Positions 1-8,289 of a stretch of 31,570 nucleotides of DNA are shown piece by piece. This stretch comes from a virus, in IMG/VR virus record IMGVR_UViG_3300048010_000237, positions 1 to 31,570 of that record, one strand, 5' to 3'. Made by a program: the position numbers and the translations under genes. Numbering within the stretch: position 1 is the stretch's first letter; each line of letters opens with the position of its first letter. The notes under the pieces were generated by a model that saw nothing but the letters and a program-made list of their open reading frames with translations, made no database searches and had not been told where the DNA came from.

Positions 1-2161
1 CGACAGCGGTGTTTCTTTCACCTAATGTGTTTGCTTCAAGTGCATTATAGCCAAATGCAGTGTTATCTGATGCGGTGGTGTTGCTAGCCAAAGCACCCCT
101 ACCAACACCTGTATTACCATCTCCAGTGGTGTTTTCACCTAAAGCAACATACCCAACTGCTGTATTTGTGGTGCCAGTGGTGTTAGAATAAAGTGCTTGA
201 TAGCCAATTGCCGTCATGCTGTGACCAGTGGTGGAGGCCTCACCTGCTTTATAACCCATAGCGGTGTTGTTGTTGCCTGTATAGGCTTCTAAAGCCTGAG
301 AACCGACAGCAGTGTTGCCTACTCCTGTAATATTTGAGGCAATTGCAAGATAGCCTATACCAGTGTTGTTGGAGGCAGTTGTTTGTGCGCCAAGAGCAGA
401 CACACCCATTGCCACATTGTTTCCACCTGTCGTGTTTGCATCCGCAGCGTTTAAGCCAACAGCGGTGTTACTGTTTCCGGTAGTGTTTGCCCCAAGTGCA
501 TTTGCACCTACGCCCGTGTTCCATATGGCTGTCGTGTTTGCATCTAAAGCAGATTGTCCAACTGCGGTGTTCTGATAACCAGTAGAATTTGAGGTAAGAG
601 CCTGATATCCAACAGCAGTGTTGTTATCACCTGTGGTATTCGTGCCTAAAGCCCCTCGTCCAACAGCCACGCCATTGTTGCCTGTCGTGTTGTTTGTCAG
701 AGCTACATATCCAACTGCTACAAGGCTGCTGCCGGTGGTGTTGTCGTAACCAGCCTGATAACCTACGGCTGTATTGTTGCCTGCGGTGGTGTTACTCTCA
801 AGTGCCTGATGACCAAGTGCTGTATTATTACTGCCTGTTGTGTAACGCAGTGCATAGTTACCCGCTGCTACATTTTTTGTGCCAGTGATATTGCTAAATA
901 AAGCATTACTACCAAAAGCCACATTGTCACTAGCTGTGGTGTTGCTGGATAGTGCTGAATTACCAAAAGCGTTATTGCGTGTGCCAGTGGTGTTTGCATC
1001 TAACGAGTATACACCCACTGCTGTGTTGTTAGATGCGGTGGTGTTTGAAGTTAAAGATTGAAAACCTACGGCGACATTGTTTGAGCCATCGGTGTTTGCC
1101 TCAAGAGCCTCTCCACCAACAGCCACGTTTTGTGCGCCAATGGTATTATTTTCCAAAGAAAAAATACCAAAAGCAGAGTTATTACCACCAGTAGTATTTG
1201 CCCCTAAAGAATGAACACCTACGGCTGTGTTTTTCTCGCCTGTGGTGTTAGCGTCCATTGAACGATAACCCATTGCCGTATTTTCTTGACCAGTAGTGTT
1301 GGACAACAAGGCTTCATAGCCAACAGCCGTACCAGTTCCGCCAGTAGTATTGCTAGAAAGGGCTGAATAACCTACTGCGGTTATGTTGTTTGTGGCGTTT
1401 ACTTTTAGCGCATCTTTACCTACAGCCGTGTTGTTACTCGTTGTGGTATTATCACGAAGTGCGCCTGTTCCAATACCGGTGTTATTGCTGCCAGTTGTGT
1501 TTGAAGACAACGCAACCCTACCTACACCAGTATTTTGGTCGCCCGTAGTGTTTGCAGTTAAAGCATTTGACCCAATAGCGGTATTTTCATCACCGCCAGT
1601 TTGAACACTGTCAAGAGCAGTATCACCCAACGCCACGTTGTTTGCCCCTGTCGGATAGTTACCGTCCAGTTTAATCGTGCCACCGTCAGAAGTAATGCCG
1701 CCCATCTGAACCTGCGACAGAACCTGCGTTACAGTAGCGGAAGCCCCGCCGCCGTCGAACTTCAAAAGAACATCGTGGCCGTTTTCAATCTCAAAATCAT
1801 TAGAAGCATTGTAAGTACCCTGAAATACAATCAGGTTACGTGAGCCAGACAAGCTGTTGCGGATGTGCACGACTTTTTCAGCATCATTGGGGTCAAGCTG
1901 AACATATGCCGTTGCGCCAAGATCCGCGCCGTCATTAAACTCAATAAAGCGATTGCGCCCGTCAGATAGAGCGCCGTTGTTAATTAGCAGGGTGTTAGGT
2001 GAGCCCGAAGTACCCGCAGCGGCTAGCGTGACAGTGGCAATACCATTAGTCGCTTGGTCAATAATGTCGAAGTTAGTGTTAGTCGTTACACCCCATGTGC
2101 CCGACTGATCGCCGGTCCCCGGCTTCTCAATGCCAATATTGACTGTATATGTACTTGCCAT
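1..2161 (-). CDS. Repeat-rich tail fibre / receptor-binding protein (C-terminus off window)
   Basis: The minus-strand frame is open from an ATG at 2161 to the left edge, giving 720 codons with no stop in the parts translated. The first ~165 residues are a non-repetitive head (MASTYTVNIG...), the likely virion-attachment part. From about position 1670 leftward there are some 32 tandem 17-residue repeats of the form NTAVGxxALxxNTTGxx. This resembles the left-handed beta-roll repeats of YadA/Hia-like trimeric adhesins and of phage fibres. I infer a trimeric fibre that spaces a C-terminal receptor-binding tip from the virion. It is the last gene of the structural cluster, 12 bp after another repeat protein. 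The tip and any chaperone domain lie outside the window. Confidence 0.8.
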   Translation of the reverse strand, partial: MASTYTVNIGIEKPGTGDQSGTWGVTTNTNFDIIDQATNGIATVTLAAAGTSGSPNTLLINNGALSDGRNRFIEFNDGADLGATAYVQLDPNDAEKVVHIRNSLSGSRNLIVFQGTYNASNDFEIENGHDVLLKFDGGGASATVTQVLSQVQMGGITSDGGTIKLDGNYPTGANNVALGDTALDSVQTGGDENTAIGSNALTANTTGDQNTGVGRVALSSNTTGSNNTGIGTGALRDNTTTSNNTAVGKDALKVNATNNITAVGYSALSSNTTGGTGTAVGYEALLSNTTGQENTAMGYRSMDANTTGEKNTAVGVHSLGANTTGGNNSAFGIFSLENNTIGAQNVAVGGEALEANTDGSNNVAVGFQSLTSNTTASNNTAVGVYSLDANTTGTRNNAFGNSALSSNTTASDNVAFGSNALFSNITGTKNVAAGNYALRYTTGSNNTALGHQALESNTTAGNNTAVGYQAGYDNTTGSSLVAVGYVALTNNTTGNNGVAVGRGALGTNTTGDNNTAVGYQALTSNSTGYQNTAVGQSALDANTTAIWNTGVGANALGANTTGNSNTAVGLNAADANTTGGNNVAMGVSALGAQTTASNNTGIGYLAIASNITGVGNTAVGSQALEAYTGNNNTAMGYKAGEASTTGHSMTAIGYQALYSNTTGTTNTAVGYVALGENTTGDGNTGVGRGALASNTTASDNTAFGYNALEANTLGERNTAV

Positions 2162-2173
2162 GCTCTTAACCCC

Positions 2174-3076
2174 TTAAGCTGCTATTTGACCCCAACCCGG
2201 CGTCTGGGATGGTACTTCATCCGACCAAGTTGGCGTCTGACTTGGGTCAATGCTATTATACCCTGCATTTTGATTTGGCACAATAGTTCCCCAAACTAAT
2301 ACTTGTCCTACGTTTCCAGTGGCTTGCAGGCCTGCTGGATACACGTTCCCCTTTGCGTCAACGGTGACATCACCGACATCCGCAGTGGCTTCAAGACCCG
2401 TAACAAAAACAAAAGTCTCTGTTTCTACCGTTACAGAGCCCACCGACATAGTGGCTTCAAGACCCGTGACCGGTGCCGTTGCACCAGCATTGACGACAAT
2501 AAAGCCGCCGTAAACAAAGCCTTGCGCTTGGACACCGCTAGGTATCTCAACTACCGCCCCGGCATCTACAGTAACGGACCCTACGTTGCCCGTGGCTGAA
2601 ATACCGGTAACCGGCACGTTTGCATCGCCGCTTACCGTAGCAGTACCGATTTCACCGGTGCCTGCAACCCCCGTCACATTGATGTTAGCCGCAGCGGAGA
2701 CTGTGACTGAACCTACGCCGCTAGTCGCTTCAATACCCGTGACAGGGACATTCGCGTCGCCACTTACTGTGGCAGTGCCTATTTGACCCGTAGCCGCAAC
2801 ACCTGTCGGATAGACATTCGCCGCAGCTATCGTTGTAACAGAGCCTACCTCGCCAGTAGCGGATACTCCTGTTACGCCTATGTTTGCGTCGGCCTGTACT
2901 GTGACAGAGCCGACATTACCCGTTGCCGCCAATCCCGTGACTGGTGCATTCGCTTCAGCAACAACCGTTACCGAACCTACATTACCAGTGGCCTTTGGTA
3001 GGTCTGTTTGGCCCCAAGGCATTTCGCCCCAGCCAAAGCGACCCCAGCCGCCAAGTGGGACGACGACATCGGTCAT
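2174..3076 (-). CDS. 22-residue-repeat virion protein
   Basis: 300 aa. A short Gly/Trp-rich start (PLGGWGRFGWGEMPWGQ) is followed by about 11 tandem repeats of ~22 residues with the pattern ATGxVGSVTVxAxANxxVTGxx, then a Pro/Gln/Trp tail. The alternating hydrophobic pattern predicts beta-strands, and no enzymatic motif is visible. The start overlaps the upstream stop by one base (TAATG). Position between tail-adaptor genes and the fibre suggests a tail, fibre-linker or surface structural protein. The G-x-VGSVTV core also occurs at the C-terminus of the 100-aa protein encoded at 4464-4766. Similar repeat proteins are common in marine phage sequences; the function is unknown. Confidence 0.75.
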   Translation of the reverse strand: MTDVVVPLGGWGRFGWGEMPWGQTDLPKATGNVGSVTVVAEANAPVTGLAATGNVGSVTVQADANIGVTGVSATGEVGSVTTIAAANVYPTGVAATGQIGTATVSGDANVPVTGIEATSGVGSVTVSAAANINVTGVAGTGEIGTATVSGDANVPVTGISATGNVGSVTVDAGAVVEIPSGVQAQGFVYGGFIVVNAGATAPVTGLEATMSVGSVTVETETFVFVTGLEATADVGDVTVDAKGNVYPAGLQATGNVGQVLVWGTIVPNQNAGYNSIDPSQTPTWSDEVPSQTPGWGQIAA

Positions 3077-3525
3077 TAGGCTATCCGAATGATCGCGTTA
3101 CTTGCATCTGCGGTTGGGAAAACAACCGTAAAGTCACCTGCCGTCGAAGTTTTATCCGCGCCAAAGTCCAAAACCACTACCGATGGATTGGTAACAGCAA
3201 TAGACGTTGTGTTTGGCGTTGAGTTGTAAATCAACGCGCCACGTGCGGTAATTGTCGCCGTCGTCCAAGTCTCGTCATCAAAATCAGTTAGCGCCGTAGT
3301 GCCGCTAGTTGACGGATCCACATTAGTCAGCGCCTGTCCACCAGCAGAATAGCCTGTTCCACTAACTTCATTGGTAGCAGAATAAGCCGTTGTGCTAGCA
3401 TCCAGCGTAGCTGAGCTAGTATATAGCGCCATATACATAGTATCCGCGCCATTTGCAAAATCGTGTACACCAAACAAGAGTTCTTTCTTGAAAGATGTAC
3501 ACATATAGTTTCCTGAAAACGCCAT
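3076..3525 (-). CDS. Virion-associated structural protein, unknown
   Basis: 149 aa, acidic and rich in Thr, Ser, Ala and Asp, with a beta-rich pattern and no TM segment or catalytic motif. The first part (MAFSGNYMCTSFKKELL, then an ALYTSSATLD segment) resembles small tail or fibre-associated proteins of marine phages, but I cannot name a family securely. It sits between a 97-aa unknown and the 22-residue-repeat protein, with a TAATG overlap downstream. Minus-strand text just upstream of the ATG reads AGGAGACTGTGAC, a good ribosome binding site. Confidence 0.7.
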   Translation of the reverse strand: MAFSGNYMCTSFKKELLFGVHDFANGADTMYMALYTSSATLDASTTAYSATNEVSGTGYSAGGQALTNVDPSTSGTTALTDFDDETWTTATITARGALIYNSTPNTTSIAVTNPSVVVLDFGADKTSTAGDFTVVFPTADASNAIIRIA

Positions 3526-3526
3526 G

Positions 3527-3820
3527 TCACAGTCTCCTTATAAGTTCGGCCAAATCTTTATGGCCTGCGTCATTCAGTGCGTTGTACACCGTTGTTCTAT
3601 CACTTCTTATGGCTTCGCGCATATAGAAAGTTAGTGTCCTAACTAGCTGTTGGCGAAAAGCCCTTGCTTGGTCACGAATAGCTGGGTTAGCGTTGTCAGA
3701 GATAGAAATAATCTTATCCGCGCAGCGCTCCGCAACCTCTTCAGGTGTAAAGCCCCTACCACTTGTGGTGTGAACCTCTACCTGAAACTCTGGATTTATC
3801 TGTAATGCTTCTACTTTCAT
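3527..3820 (-). CDS. Hypothetical structural-module protein
   Basis: 97 aa, mixed charge, predicted mostly helical in the second half (AIRDQARAFRQQLVRTL, YMREAIRSDR), with no TM segment. The ATG overlaps the stop of the adaptor-like gene (ATGA, 3817-3820), so it is probably translated by coupling. The family is not recognised. Location next to tail-adaptor genes suggests a tail or connector accessory protein. Confidence 0.65.
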   Translation of the reverse strand: MKVEALQINPEFQVEVHTTSGRGFTPEEVAERCADKIISISDNANPAIRDQARAFRQQLVRTLTFYMREAIRSDRTTVYNALNDAGHKDLAELIRRL

Positions 3821-4467
3821 TGTTTCGGCCTAATTACCATTCCTGTGCGATACTGGTCAGTAACTTCCTTAGACTCACCAAACATCTTGAGACCCATAAT
3901 CGACTCACCAAACCGCTTTTCATACAGCGCCTGCATATCCGCCTCACCCTTCATAAAGATGTAAGCTTCCATCAAACTGCCATACAGCATCGCAAGTTCA
4001 GCGTTCTCGCTGAGCCATGTCGTTCCTGTACCGGCCCCCGCAGTTAAACTGGCCGGTCTATAGAAATAGTGCAGTTCTACCGCATAACTACTGTCCGGCG
4101 TAGGTCCAATAATAAAGTTGGTTAAATCGAAAACAGCATAATACCGCGGCCCACCCTCTACCGTTGGATCCGGGTTAAACTGTTGGACATAATCCGCGTC
4201 CTTAAAATCAAGGAAATTTGCGTCATTTCCGGCATCTGTGTAGGCCAAAGAATACGGTGCAAGAAAGTCTGTAGGACAAGTCAAAAACTTGTTTGAGGCT
4301 GTCATGTTACCCGACACGTTCTTCCGAAACAGGCTAAGCTGCACATTCTTGAGAATGCGCTCTTCAGTGTTACGAATAAACACAGGTATGTTGTTGATGA
4401 AAGTCGTTTCATCGTTTTCAGTGTAATCCTGAATAGCCTGCTGTAGTTCCGCATATGTAAAACTCAT
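3817..4467 (-). CDS. Tail adaptor-like protein (SU10/P22-type connector)
   Basis: 216 aa. The start (MSFTYAELQQAIQDYTENDE, then IPVFIRNTEERILKNVQL) closely matches my recollection of the phage adaptor family typified by the SU10 adaptor. Such proteins form the ring between the portal and the tail nozzle. The central region (PDFxAPYSLAYTD, YYAVFDLTNFIIGPTP) is beta-rich and the C-terminus is helical (AELAMLYGSLMEAYIFMKGEADMQ in outline). Overlaps on both sides are ATGA. Two adaptor-like genes lie here (see 4766-5434), as in short-tailed phages with two connector proteins. Family assignment needs a profile search. Confidence 0.65.
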   Translation of the reverse strand: MSFTYAELQQAIQDYTENDETTFINNIPVFIRNTEERILKNVQLSLFRKNVSGNMTASNKFLTCPTDFLAPYSLAYTDAGNDANFLDFKDADYVQQFNPDPTVEGGPRYYAVFDLTNFIIGPTPDSSYAVELHYFYRPASLTAGAGTGTTWLSENAELAMLYGSLMEAYIFMKGEADMQALYEKRFGESIMGLKMFGESKEVTDQYRTGMVIRPKQ

Positions 4468-4766
4468 ACTGTCACCGTAACACTACCAACTTGCCCAAAA
4501 CCCTGTGCGGGCAGCAAGTTAGGTGCCTCTACTAAAGGAACCCCAACAAACACGTCTAGCGGCTCCGTTCTATCGGGACGCGCTTCCTTCAACGCTTCCG
4601 CATCTACAACCTTACGAAAAGGCCCTAGCTGCGGGTGTTTTGGCTCCCATTCATCTTTGCCGACAAGCAAACCGTTCCACTCTTTACGCATATCCTTATA
4701 CCGATACCGGAACCCGGAACGGTCAGATATGGCATATGAGTCTTTACCTGTCGCATATTTAGACAT
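4464..4766 (-). CDS. Small structural-module protein with VGSVTV tail
   Basis: 100 aa. The N-terminal half (MSKYATGKDSYAISDRSGF, RYKDMRKEWNGLLVGKDE) is basic and aromatic. The middle carries a Pro/Glu segment (EPKHPQLGPFRKVVD). The last residues (GFGQVGSVTVTV) copy the repeat core of the 300-aa protein at 2174-3076. This type of short protein is common in the tail/connector modules of marine phages, and no function is established to my knowledge. It overlaps both neighbours (ATGA downstream, TAATG upstream) and is probably made with the two adaptor-like proteins. Confidence 0.65.
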   Translation of the reverse strand: MSKYATGKDSYAISDRSGFRYRYKDMRKEWNGLLVGKDEWEPKHPQLGPFRKVVDAEALKEARPDRTEPLDVFVGVPLVEAPNLLPAQGFGQVGSVTVTV

Positions 4767-5434
4767 CAGGTCGTCCTAAAATACTGGTATTGAGGAACGA
4801 CATTAAAGGAAGCCCGATCCCGGTCTTCTGTAGCCGCCCGCTCAAATTCTTCTTCATAAATAGCCTTCAAAAGCTGCACTCGATTTGGTGCGCGTTTGAC
4901 TGCAATGTAATAAGCCAGACCCGCCGCCAAGCACGGATAGAACCGGAACGGCACTTCCATCGTATTGATGAAGGTGTCGGCGTCCTCAATGCGTGTCAGC
5001 GCATCATAGATAACCACGTCCGTGCTGTTATCTGGAACAGGCCAAAGCTTTAGTTCTGGTGTAATCTGACGATCCAAGAAGAACTGGTTAGCCCTGCTTT
5101 CCGTAGTTTTGGTCGGGATAGACAAGTATTCATCCCGGCTGAGCCTCTCCAGCGCATAATCAGTGCCGCTGCGCCGCACGATAACAGACAAGATGTCAAT
5201 CACGTCTGTGCCGAGCGAGTAATTACCGGTGCCTTGCGTTACCGTTATGCTGCGCTGGGCAATAGTCCACTGGTTCAACCCACGGTTAGCCCAATCCGCC
5301 AACATGAGGTTGAGCGACCGCTTTGCAGACTTAAGGTCATAACCAGTACGAACCTCAAGACCACAGCGCTCAAACGCCTCCTCAATATAATCGGAAACGT
5401 CTAACTCAAAATCTGTGCTGCCGGATGTAGCCAT
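4766..5434 (-). CDS. Head-to-tail adaptor-like protein (gp4/gp11-like)
   Basis: 222 aa. An N-terminal helical part (DVSDYIEEAFERCGLEVRT, SAKRSLNLMLADWANRGLN) is followed by a beta part (RSITVTQGTGNYSLGTDVID) and a C-terminal helical hairpin. This order is typical of the head-to-tail connector proteins of podoviruses (T7 gp11 / P22 gp4 type). Such proteins bind under the portal and seal the packaged head. The assignment rests on layout, length and weak sequence resemblance. The ATG lies just after the 45-aa GGGMVKK peptide gene. Confidence 0.6.
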   Translation of the reverse strand: MATSGSTDFELDVSDYIEEAFERCGLEVRTGYDLKSAKRSLNLMLADWANRGLNQWTIAQRSITVTQGTGNYSLGTDVIDILSVIVRRSGTDYALERLSRDEYLSIPTKTTESRANQFFLDRQITPELKLWPVPDNSTDVVIYDALTRIEDADTFINTMEVPFRFYPCLAAGLAYYIAVKRAPNRVQLLKAIYEEEFERAATEDRDRASFNVVPQYQYFRTT

Positions 5435-5435
5435 C

Positions 5436-5573
5436 TTACTTCTTCTTTACCATTCCGCCGCCGCGCATCTTTTTAACCATGCCACCGCCGCGCATTTTCT
5501 TTACCATACCGCCGCCGCGCATCTTTTTGACCGCGCCGCCTTTCTTCATCATCTTACGGGGTTTCATTGCCAT
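5436..5573 (-). CDS. 45-aa basic peptide with MRGGGMVKK repeats
   Basis: A short ORF: MAMKPRKMMKKGGAVKK followed by three copies of the 9-residue unit MRGGGMVKK and a KK end. It is preceded by an AGGAG ribosome binding site 8 nt upstream of the ATG, and its TAA lies one base before the ATG of the adaptor-like gene. The DNA shows the matching 27-bp tandem repeat. It is strongly cationic, with no hydrophobic stretch long enough for a TM helix. Related Lys/Gly/Met-rich peptides are frequent between structural genes of marine phages. A nucleic-acid or virion-interior role is inference. Confidence 0.7.
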   Translation of the reverse strand: MAMKPRKMMKKGGAVKKMRGGGMVKKMRGGGMVKKMRGGGMVKKK

Positions 5574-6141
5574 TTTTCAGTCTCCTGTAAAGATCGTTGC
5601 GCCTCTGAAAGATATCTTCTGCGTTATACTCCTCCAGATACCTGTCATAATAGCCTTTTTTAACCAGTTTGTCTGCTGATTCCTGCACTTTGGACAAACG
5701 CTGCACAAAAATCATTGCATACTCGTCTTCAACTAAGTGCATAAAGCTCTGGTCGTCAATGAAGTCATTGGCCTCATCGTGTGGGTGAAAACCCATCAAC
5801 CAGATGTCCCTGTCTATAAAAACGCCTTCAGATATAGCGTCGTTCATACTTTCCAGATACTCATGAAAGTCATCGGGATCCTTCTTAAACGCCATGTCTA
5901 CAATAATAACTAAATCAAATGTGTCTTCCCACTGGGATATCGTGCTGTACAACACCTGCATATTGGTGTCATACTTAAACAAAATAAGGACTTTATCTTC
6001 TTCCCACGCCTTCTGGGCATAAGGACAGGGCGGTAACCCGTTATAATACGGATTAGGCTTTTGCAAGGTATGCGCTGACCAAGCTAAAATTTCTTGGCAT
6101 ATCTCGCTTTCTTTATCTATGTAAAATGCTGTGTTGTTCAT
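5554..6141 (-). CDS. Hypothetical protein with CPYAQ motif
   Basis: 195 aa from the ATG at 6141, which forms an ATGA overlap with the upstream stop. A longer reading from 6198 lies inside the upstream gene and is less likely. It is an acidic, soluble protein. The segment NGLPPCPYAQKAWEEDKV recalls the LCPFA-type motif of DUF1415 proteins, but only weakly. A hydrophobic core (TFDLVIIVDMAF) suggests an alpha/beta fold. The C-terminus is helical and charged and overlaps the 5' end of the 45-aa peptide gene by 20 bp. Unlike its Lys-rich neighbours it looks enzymatic or regulatory rather than structural. Function unknown. Confidence 0.65.
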   Translation of the reverse strand: MNNTAFYIDKESEICQEILAWSAHTLQKPNPYYNGLPPCPYAQKAWEEDKVLILFKYDTNMQVLYSTISQWEDTFDLVIIVDMAFKKDPDDFHEYLESMNDAISEGVFIDRDIWLMGFHPHDEANDFIDDQSFMHLVEDEYAMIFVQRLSKVQESADKLVKKGYYDRYLEEYNAEDIFQRRNDLYRRLKNGNETP

Positions 6142-6524
6142 GCTTGTGACACCGATCCTTTCGTTCTTTTGCGCCGCCCGTTCATAACAGCGCCACAACC
6201 ACGTGCCACAGCCGTTCCGGGGATACTACTGCCACGAAATGGGCGCTTTGCCCTTGTCTCGTAGCCTGCAACGCCCCCATTAGCCATCTTTTTTACTTTA
6301 GCCGCTTTGGTATTAGCGACGACAGTCTTTCCCTTAGAGCCTTCACGCTTCTTTTTACGCGCTGTCGCAGCGCGTTCACTTTTCGATAAACTGCTAGCCT
6401 TACGTCTAGGCAAACAACGGTCAGGGTTACGCTTATCCTTTGACGTACCGCACGGCCCCGCGATATTGCCTTTGCTATCAATTCGGACCCAATCTTCATC
6501 TAACCACTCCTTTAATCCGCCCAT
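6138..6524 (-). CDS. Basic zinc/Cys-containing phage protein (DUF5872-like)
   Basis: 128 aa, very basic (Lys/Arg-rich). The N-terminus (LKEWLDEDWVRIDSKGNIAGPCG followed by RCLPRRKA, in outline) matches what I remember of the DUF5872 family of small phage proteins. The middle is a Lys/Ser linker (SLSKSERAATARKKKREGSK). The end carries GGVAGYETRAKRPFRGSSIPGTAVARGCG. Cys residues at 25, 37 and 110 could bind a metal. One-base TAATG overlap with the upstream gene. Its role in the virion or in DNA binding is not known. Confidence 0.65.
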   Translation of the reverse strand: MGGLKEWLDEDWVRIDSKGNIAGPCGTSKDKRNPDRCLPRRKASSLSKSERAATARKKKREGSKGKTVVANTKAAKVKKMANGGVAGYETRAKRPFRGSSIPGTAVARGCGAVMNGRRKRTKGSVSQA

Positions 6525-6751
6525 TATTTACCCTTTCGCTTACCGCCTTTAGACTTTTTGGCGTAATTAGGGTCTTTACAATATTTAGAGGCGGCTAAAT
6601 TAGCGTAAGCCGAGGGATAGGTATCAAACGTGCGCTTTGCCCACGCCTTACCTTCAGGGCATATCGTGCCGCCCTTCTTCATCTTAACGACGCCACCTTT
6701 TGCCATTTTTCTAACGGAGCAAGCGCCTGCGCCTAAATTAACTCGTGTCAT
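6524..6751 (-). CDS. Small basic protein, unknown
   Basis: 75 aa, Lys/Gly-rich with a MAKGGVVKMKKGGTICPEGKA core followed by a Tyr/Ala helix (TFDTYPSAYANLAASKYCKD) and a Lys/Gly tail. Three Cys residues are present. It resembles Lys-rich peptides seen next to tail genes of many marine phages. The start overlaps the stop of the upstream TM protein (ATGA, 6748-6751). No known function. Confidence 0.65.
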   Translation of the reverse strand: MTRVNLGAGACSVRKMAKGGVVKMKKGGTICPEGKAWAKRTFDTYPSAYANLAASKYCKDPNYAKKSKGGKRKGK

Positions 6752-6945
6752 GTCAACACCGCCACTAATGCTATTACTGTTGCCGCAAGTTGCAGAGCAA
6801 TGCCGCCAAGAATAGCCCAGACCTTTACATCCAGACGATCTATGTCTTTTTGCATATGAGCAAGATGGTTGGTCTCCAACCGGTGTAAAACGGCTGTGAT
6901 TACTTCAACCTTCTTGTCTAGTTCTGCAACTGTTGGCTTGCTCAT
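6748..6945 (-). CDS. Small coiled-coil plus single-TM protein (haemolysin XhlA-like layout)
   Basis: 65 aa. Residues 1-42 are heptad-like and charged (VAELDKKVEVITAVLHRLE, HMQKDIDRLDVKV). Residues 43-65 form one TM helix (AILGGIALQLAATVIALVAVL) ending at the C-terminus. This layout resembles XhlA-type or Rz-accessory membrane proteins, but it lies in the structural cluster, far from the lysozyme. The function is therefore open: a lysis accessory or a membrane-active virion peptide. Confidence 0.65.
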   Translation of the reverse strand: MSKPTVAELDKKVEVITAVLHRLETNHLAHMQKDIDRLDVKVWAILGGIALQLAATVIALVAVLT

Positions 6946-6946
6946 T

Positions 6947-7234
6947 TTAACATTTCCACCTTTTACGCGCCTGCCTCAAACGGCTGTTTGGATTTTTTGC
7001 CGCTTTAGGAAACTTTTTCATTTGTCCCGCAGAACGCGCACAGAAAGACTTACGACGCTTTGCATCCTTACTACCTTTTTTGACCTTGCCTGTTACGGCG
7101 GTCTTTAACTTTGAGCCGGGGTTTGCCTTTCTGTATGCGGCTACTCCAGCTTTAGTCATCCCGGCCCCTTTTTTAGTAGGGCGGAAATTCTTCTTGTTGC
7201 GCGGGGGCATTTTGGCTTTTTTGCGTTCAGCCAT
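6947..7234 (-). CDS. Lys/Arg-rich small protein (DUF6321-like)
   Basis: 95 aa, strongly basic. The segments GAGMTKAGVAAYRKANPGS, KLKTAVTGKVKKGSKDAK and RRKSFCARSAGQMKKFPK match a family I remember as DUF6321, common in marine phage genomes. It often sits among virion genes. A nucleic-acid-binding or head-interior role fits the charge but is inference. TAATG overlap with the upstream 249-aa structural gene. Confidence 0.7.
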   Translation of the reverse strand: MAERKKAKMPPRNKKNFRPTKKGAGMTKAGVAAYRKANPGSKLKTAVTGKVKKGSKDAKRRKSFCARSAGQMKKFPKAAKNPNSRLRQARKRWKC

Positions 7235-7983
7235 TACAGAGCATCCCCGTTGCCGATTAACACGCCATTAAAAGATGCGGACAAAGCGTTCGCTTGGTTT
7301 TTATTACAAATACCCCGAACCTCAACGTCGGACTTTTCGGTTACCTTAATTGGGTAGGCAAACGGATAATAAATCTGACTTTCCACAACATCTATCTTAA
7401 CTTGCGTTCTAAACACCCCACCAAAAGGCTTTACCAAGAAACGCACAGTCATAAACACCCCACCAGATGTTCCGGTGCCGTGTGTGGCAATGCCTTCGTT
7501 AATGTAGAGAGTTTTACCCGCAGGAACGGTATATACCGCCATTAGCGTTTGGTTTTCACCATTTGTGATCTGAGCATAGGTAGTGCCGCCGTTAGCTATG
7601 GTGATATTACCGGTAGGAGAAGTTGAACCGCTTACATACGCCCTAAAGACACGAAGAAACAGCCCACTGGTGGTAGCTGTCCCGCTAGCGTTCAAAGTTA
7701 CTTCTTCGTCCAATTCGGCATAATTTGCGTCAAGACCAGATACCAGTACCTTTACACCAGAATCTGTAGCACCCCCTGCGGAGGTGACTGTCATAGCTAC
7801 AGCGGAACCCGGATAAGCGTATAAGCCACCGGCATCCCAAATAGTTTCACTTACATTGATGATGTTAGGATTATAACCGTATTTGAACAGCGTGTTGTGA
7901 TACGCTATTTGGTCACGAGAAGACTGAAGCTCAAACGGCTCCGAAGTCCCTACTCTTGATATGGAACTAACTTCACGAGCCAT
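7234..7983 (-). CDS. Virion structural protein
   Basis: 249 aa, beta-rich and Gly/Thr/Ser-rich, with no TM segment and no catalytic motif. Segments such as VKVLVSGLDANYAELDEEV and GGVFMTVRFLVKPFGGVF look like a jelly-roll or beta-sandwich virion protein. Similar proteins (ANYAELDEEV motif) are annotated as structural proteins in marine phages and cyanophages. It has a good ribosome binding site (AGGAGGCTCGA) upstream and lies between the capsid genes and the basic peptides. Exact location in the virion is not known. Confidence 0.65.
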   Translation of the reverse strand: MAREVSSISRVGTSEPFELQSSRDQIAYHNTLFKYGYNPNIINVSETIWDAGGLYAYPGSAVAMTVTSAGGATDSGVKVLVSGLDANYAELDEEVTLNASGTATTSGLFLRVFRAYVSGSTSPTGNITIANGGTTYAQITNGENQTLMAVYTVPAGKTLYINEGIATHGTGTSGGVFMTVRFLVKPFGGVFRTQVKIDVVESQIYYPFAYPIKVTEKSDVEVRGICNKNQANALSASFNGVLIGNGDAL

Positions 7984-7995
7984 TCGAGCCTCCTG

Positions 7996-8286
7996 TTATG
8001 ACAAGAAGACAGTCACGCTATCCAAAGCGGTTTCGTCTATATACAGGTCTGTATCGAAACGAATGCCGTCATCTGGAATGTTGACTGAAAAAGTGTCACT
8101 TGTTTGAAGGTCAAGTTGTAGCCTGACCGTGCCACTGGCTCCGCCATCCTTTAAAATGATGGCAGGCGAACCTGCGGCTTCGGTATTTACCGTAAGCTGG
8201 CGCAAACGGCACGGTCCACTATAGATCGTGCCGTCTCCGGCTGTGCCTACGTCCCGATATTTGGAAAATATCAGAGATCCAGCCAT
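7996..8286 (-). CDS. Small virion protein, unknown
   Basis: 96 aa, beta-rich (LRQLTVNTEAAGSPAIILKDG, VRLQLDLQTSDTFSVNIPDDG). This looks like a single beta-sandwich domain as found in small head-decoration or tail-associated proteins. No family is recognised with confidence. The start lies 3 bases after the stop of the 27-aa Lys-rich peptide gene. Confidence 0.65.
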   Translation of the reverse strand: MAGSLIFSKYRDVGTAGDGTIYSGPCRLRQLTVNTEAAGSPAIILKDGGASGTVRLQLDLQTSDTFSVNIPDDGIRFDTDLYIDETALDSVTVFLS

Positions 8287-8289
8287 ATC

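Noticed and set aside
363-1604. Several plus-strand Val/Pro/Ala-rich ORFs
   Set aside because: They are antisense readings of the 17-residue fibre repeats.
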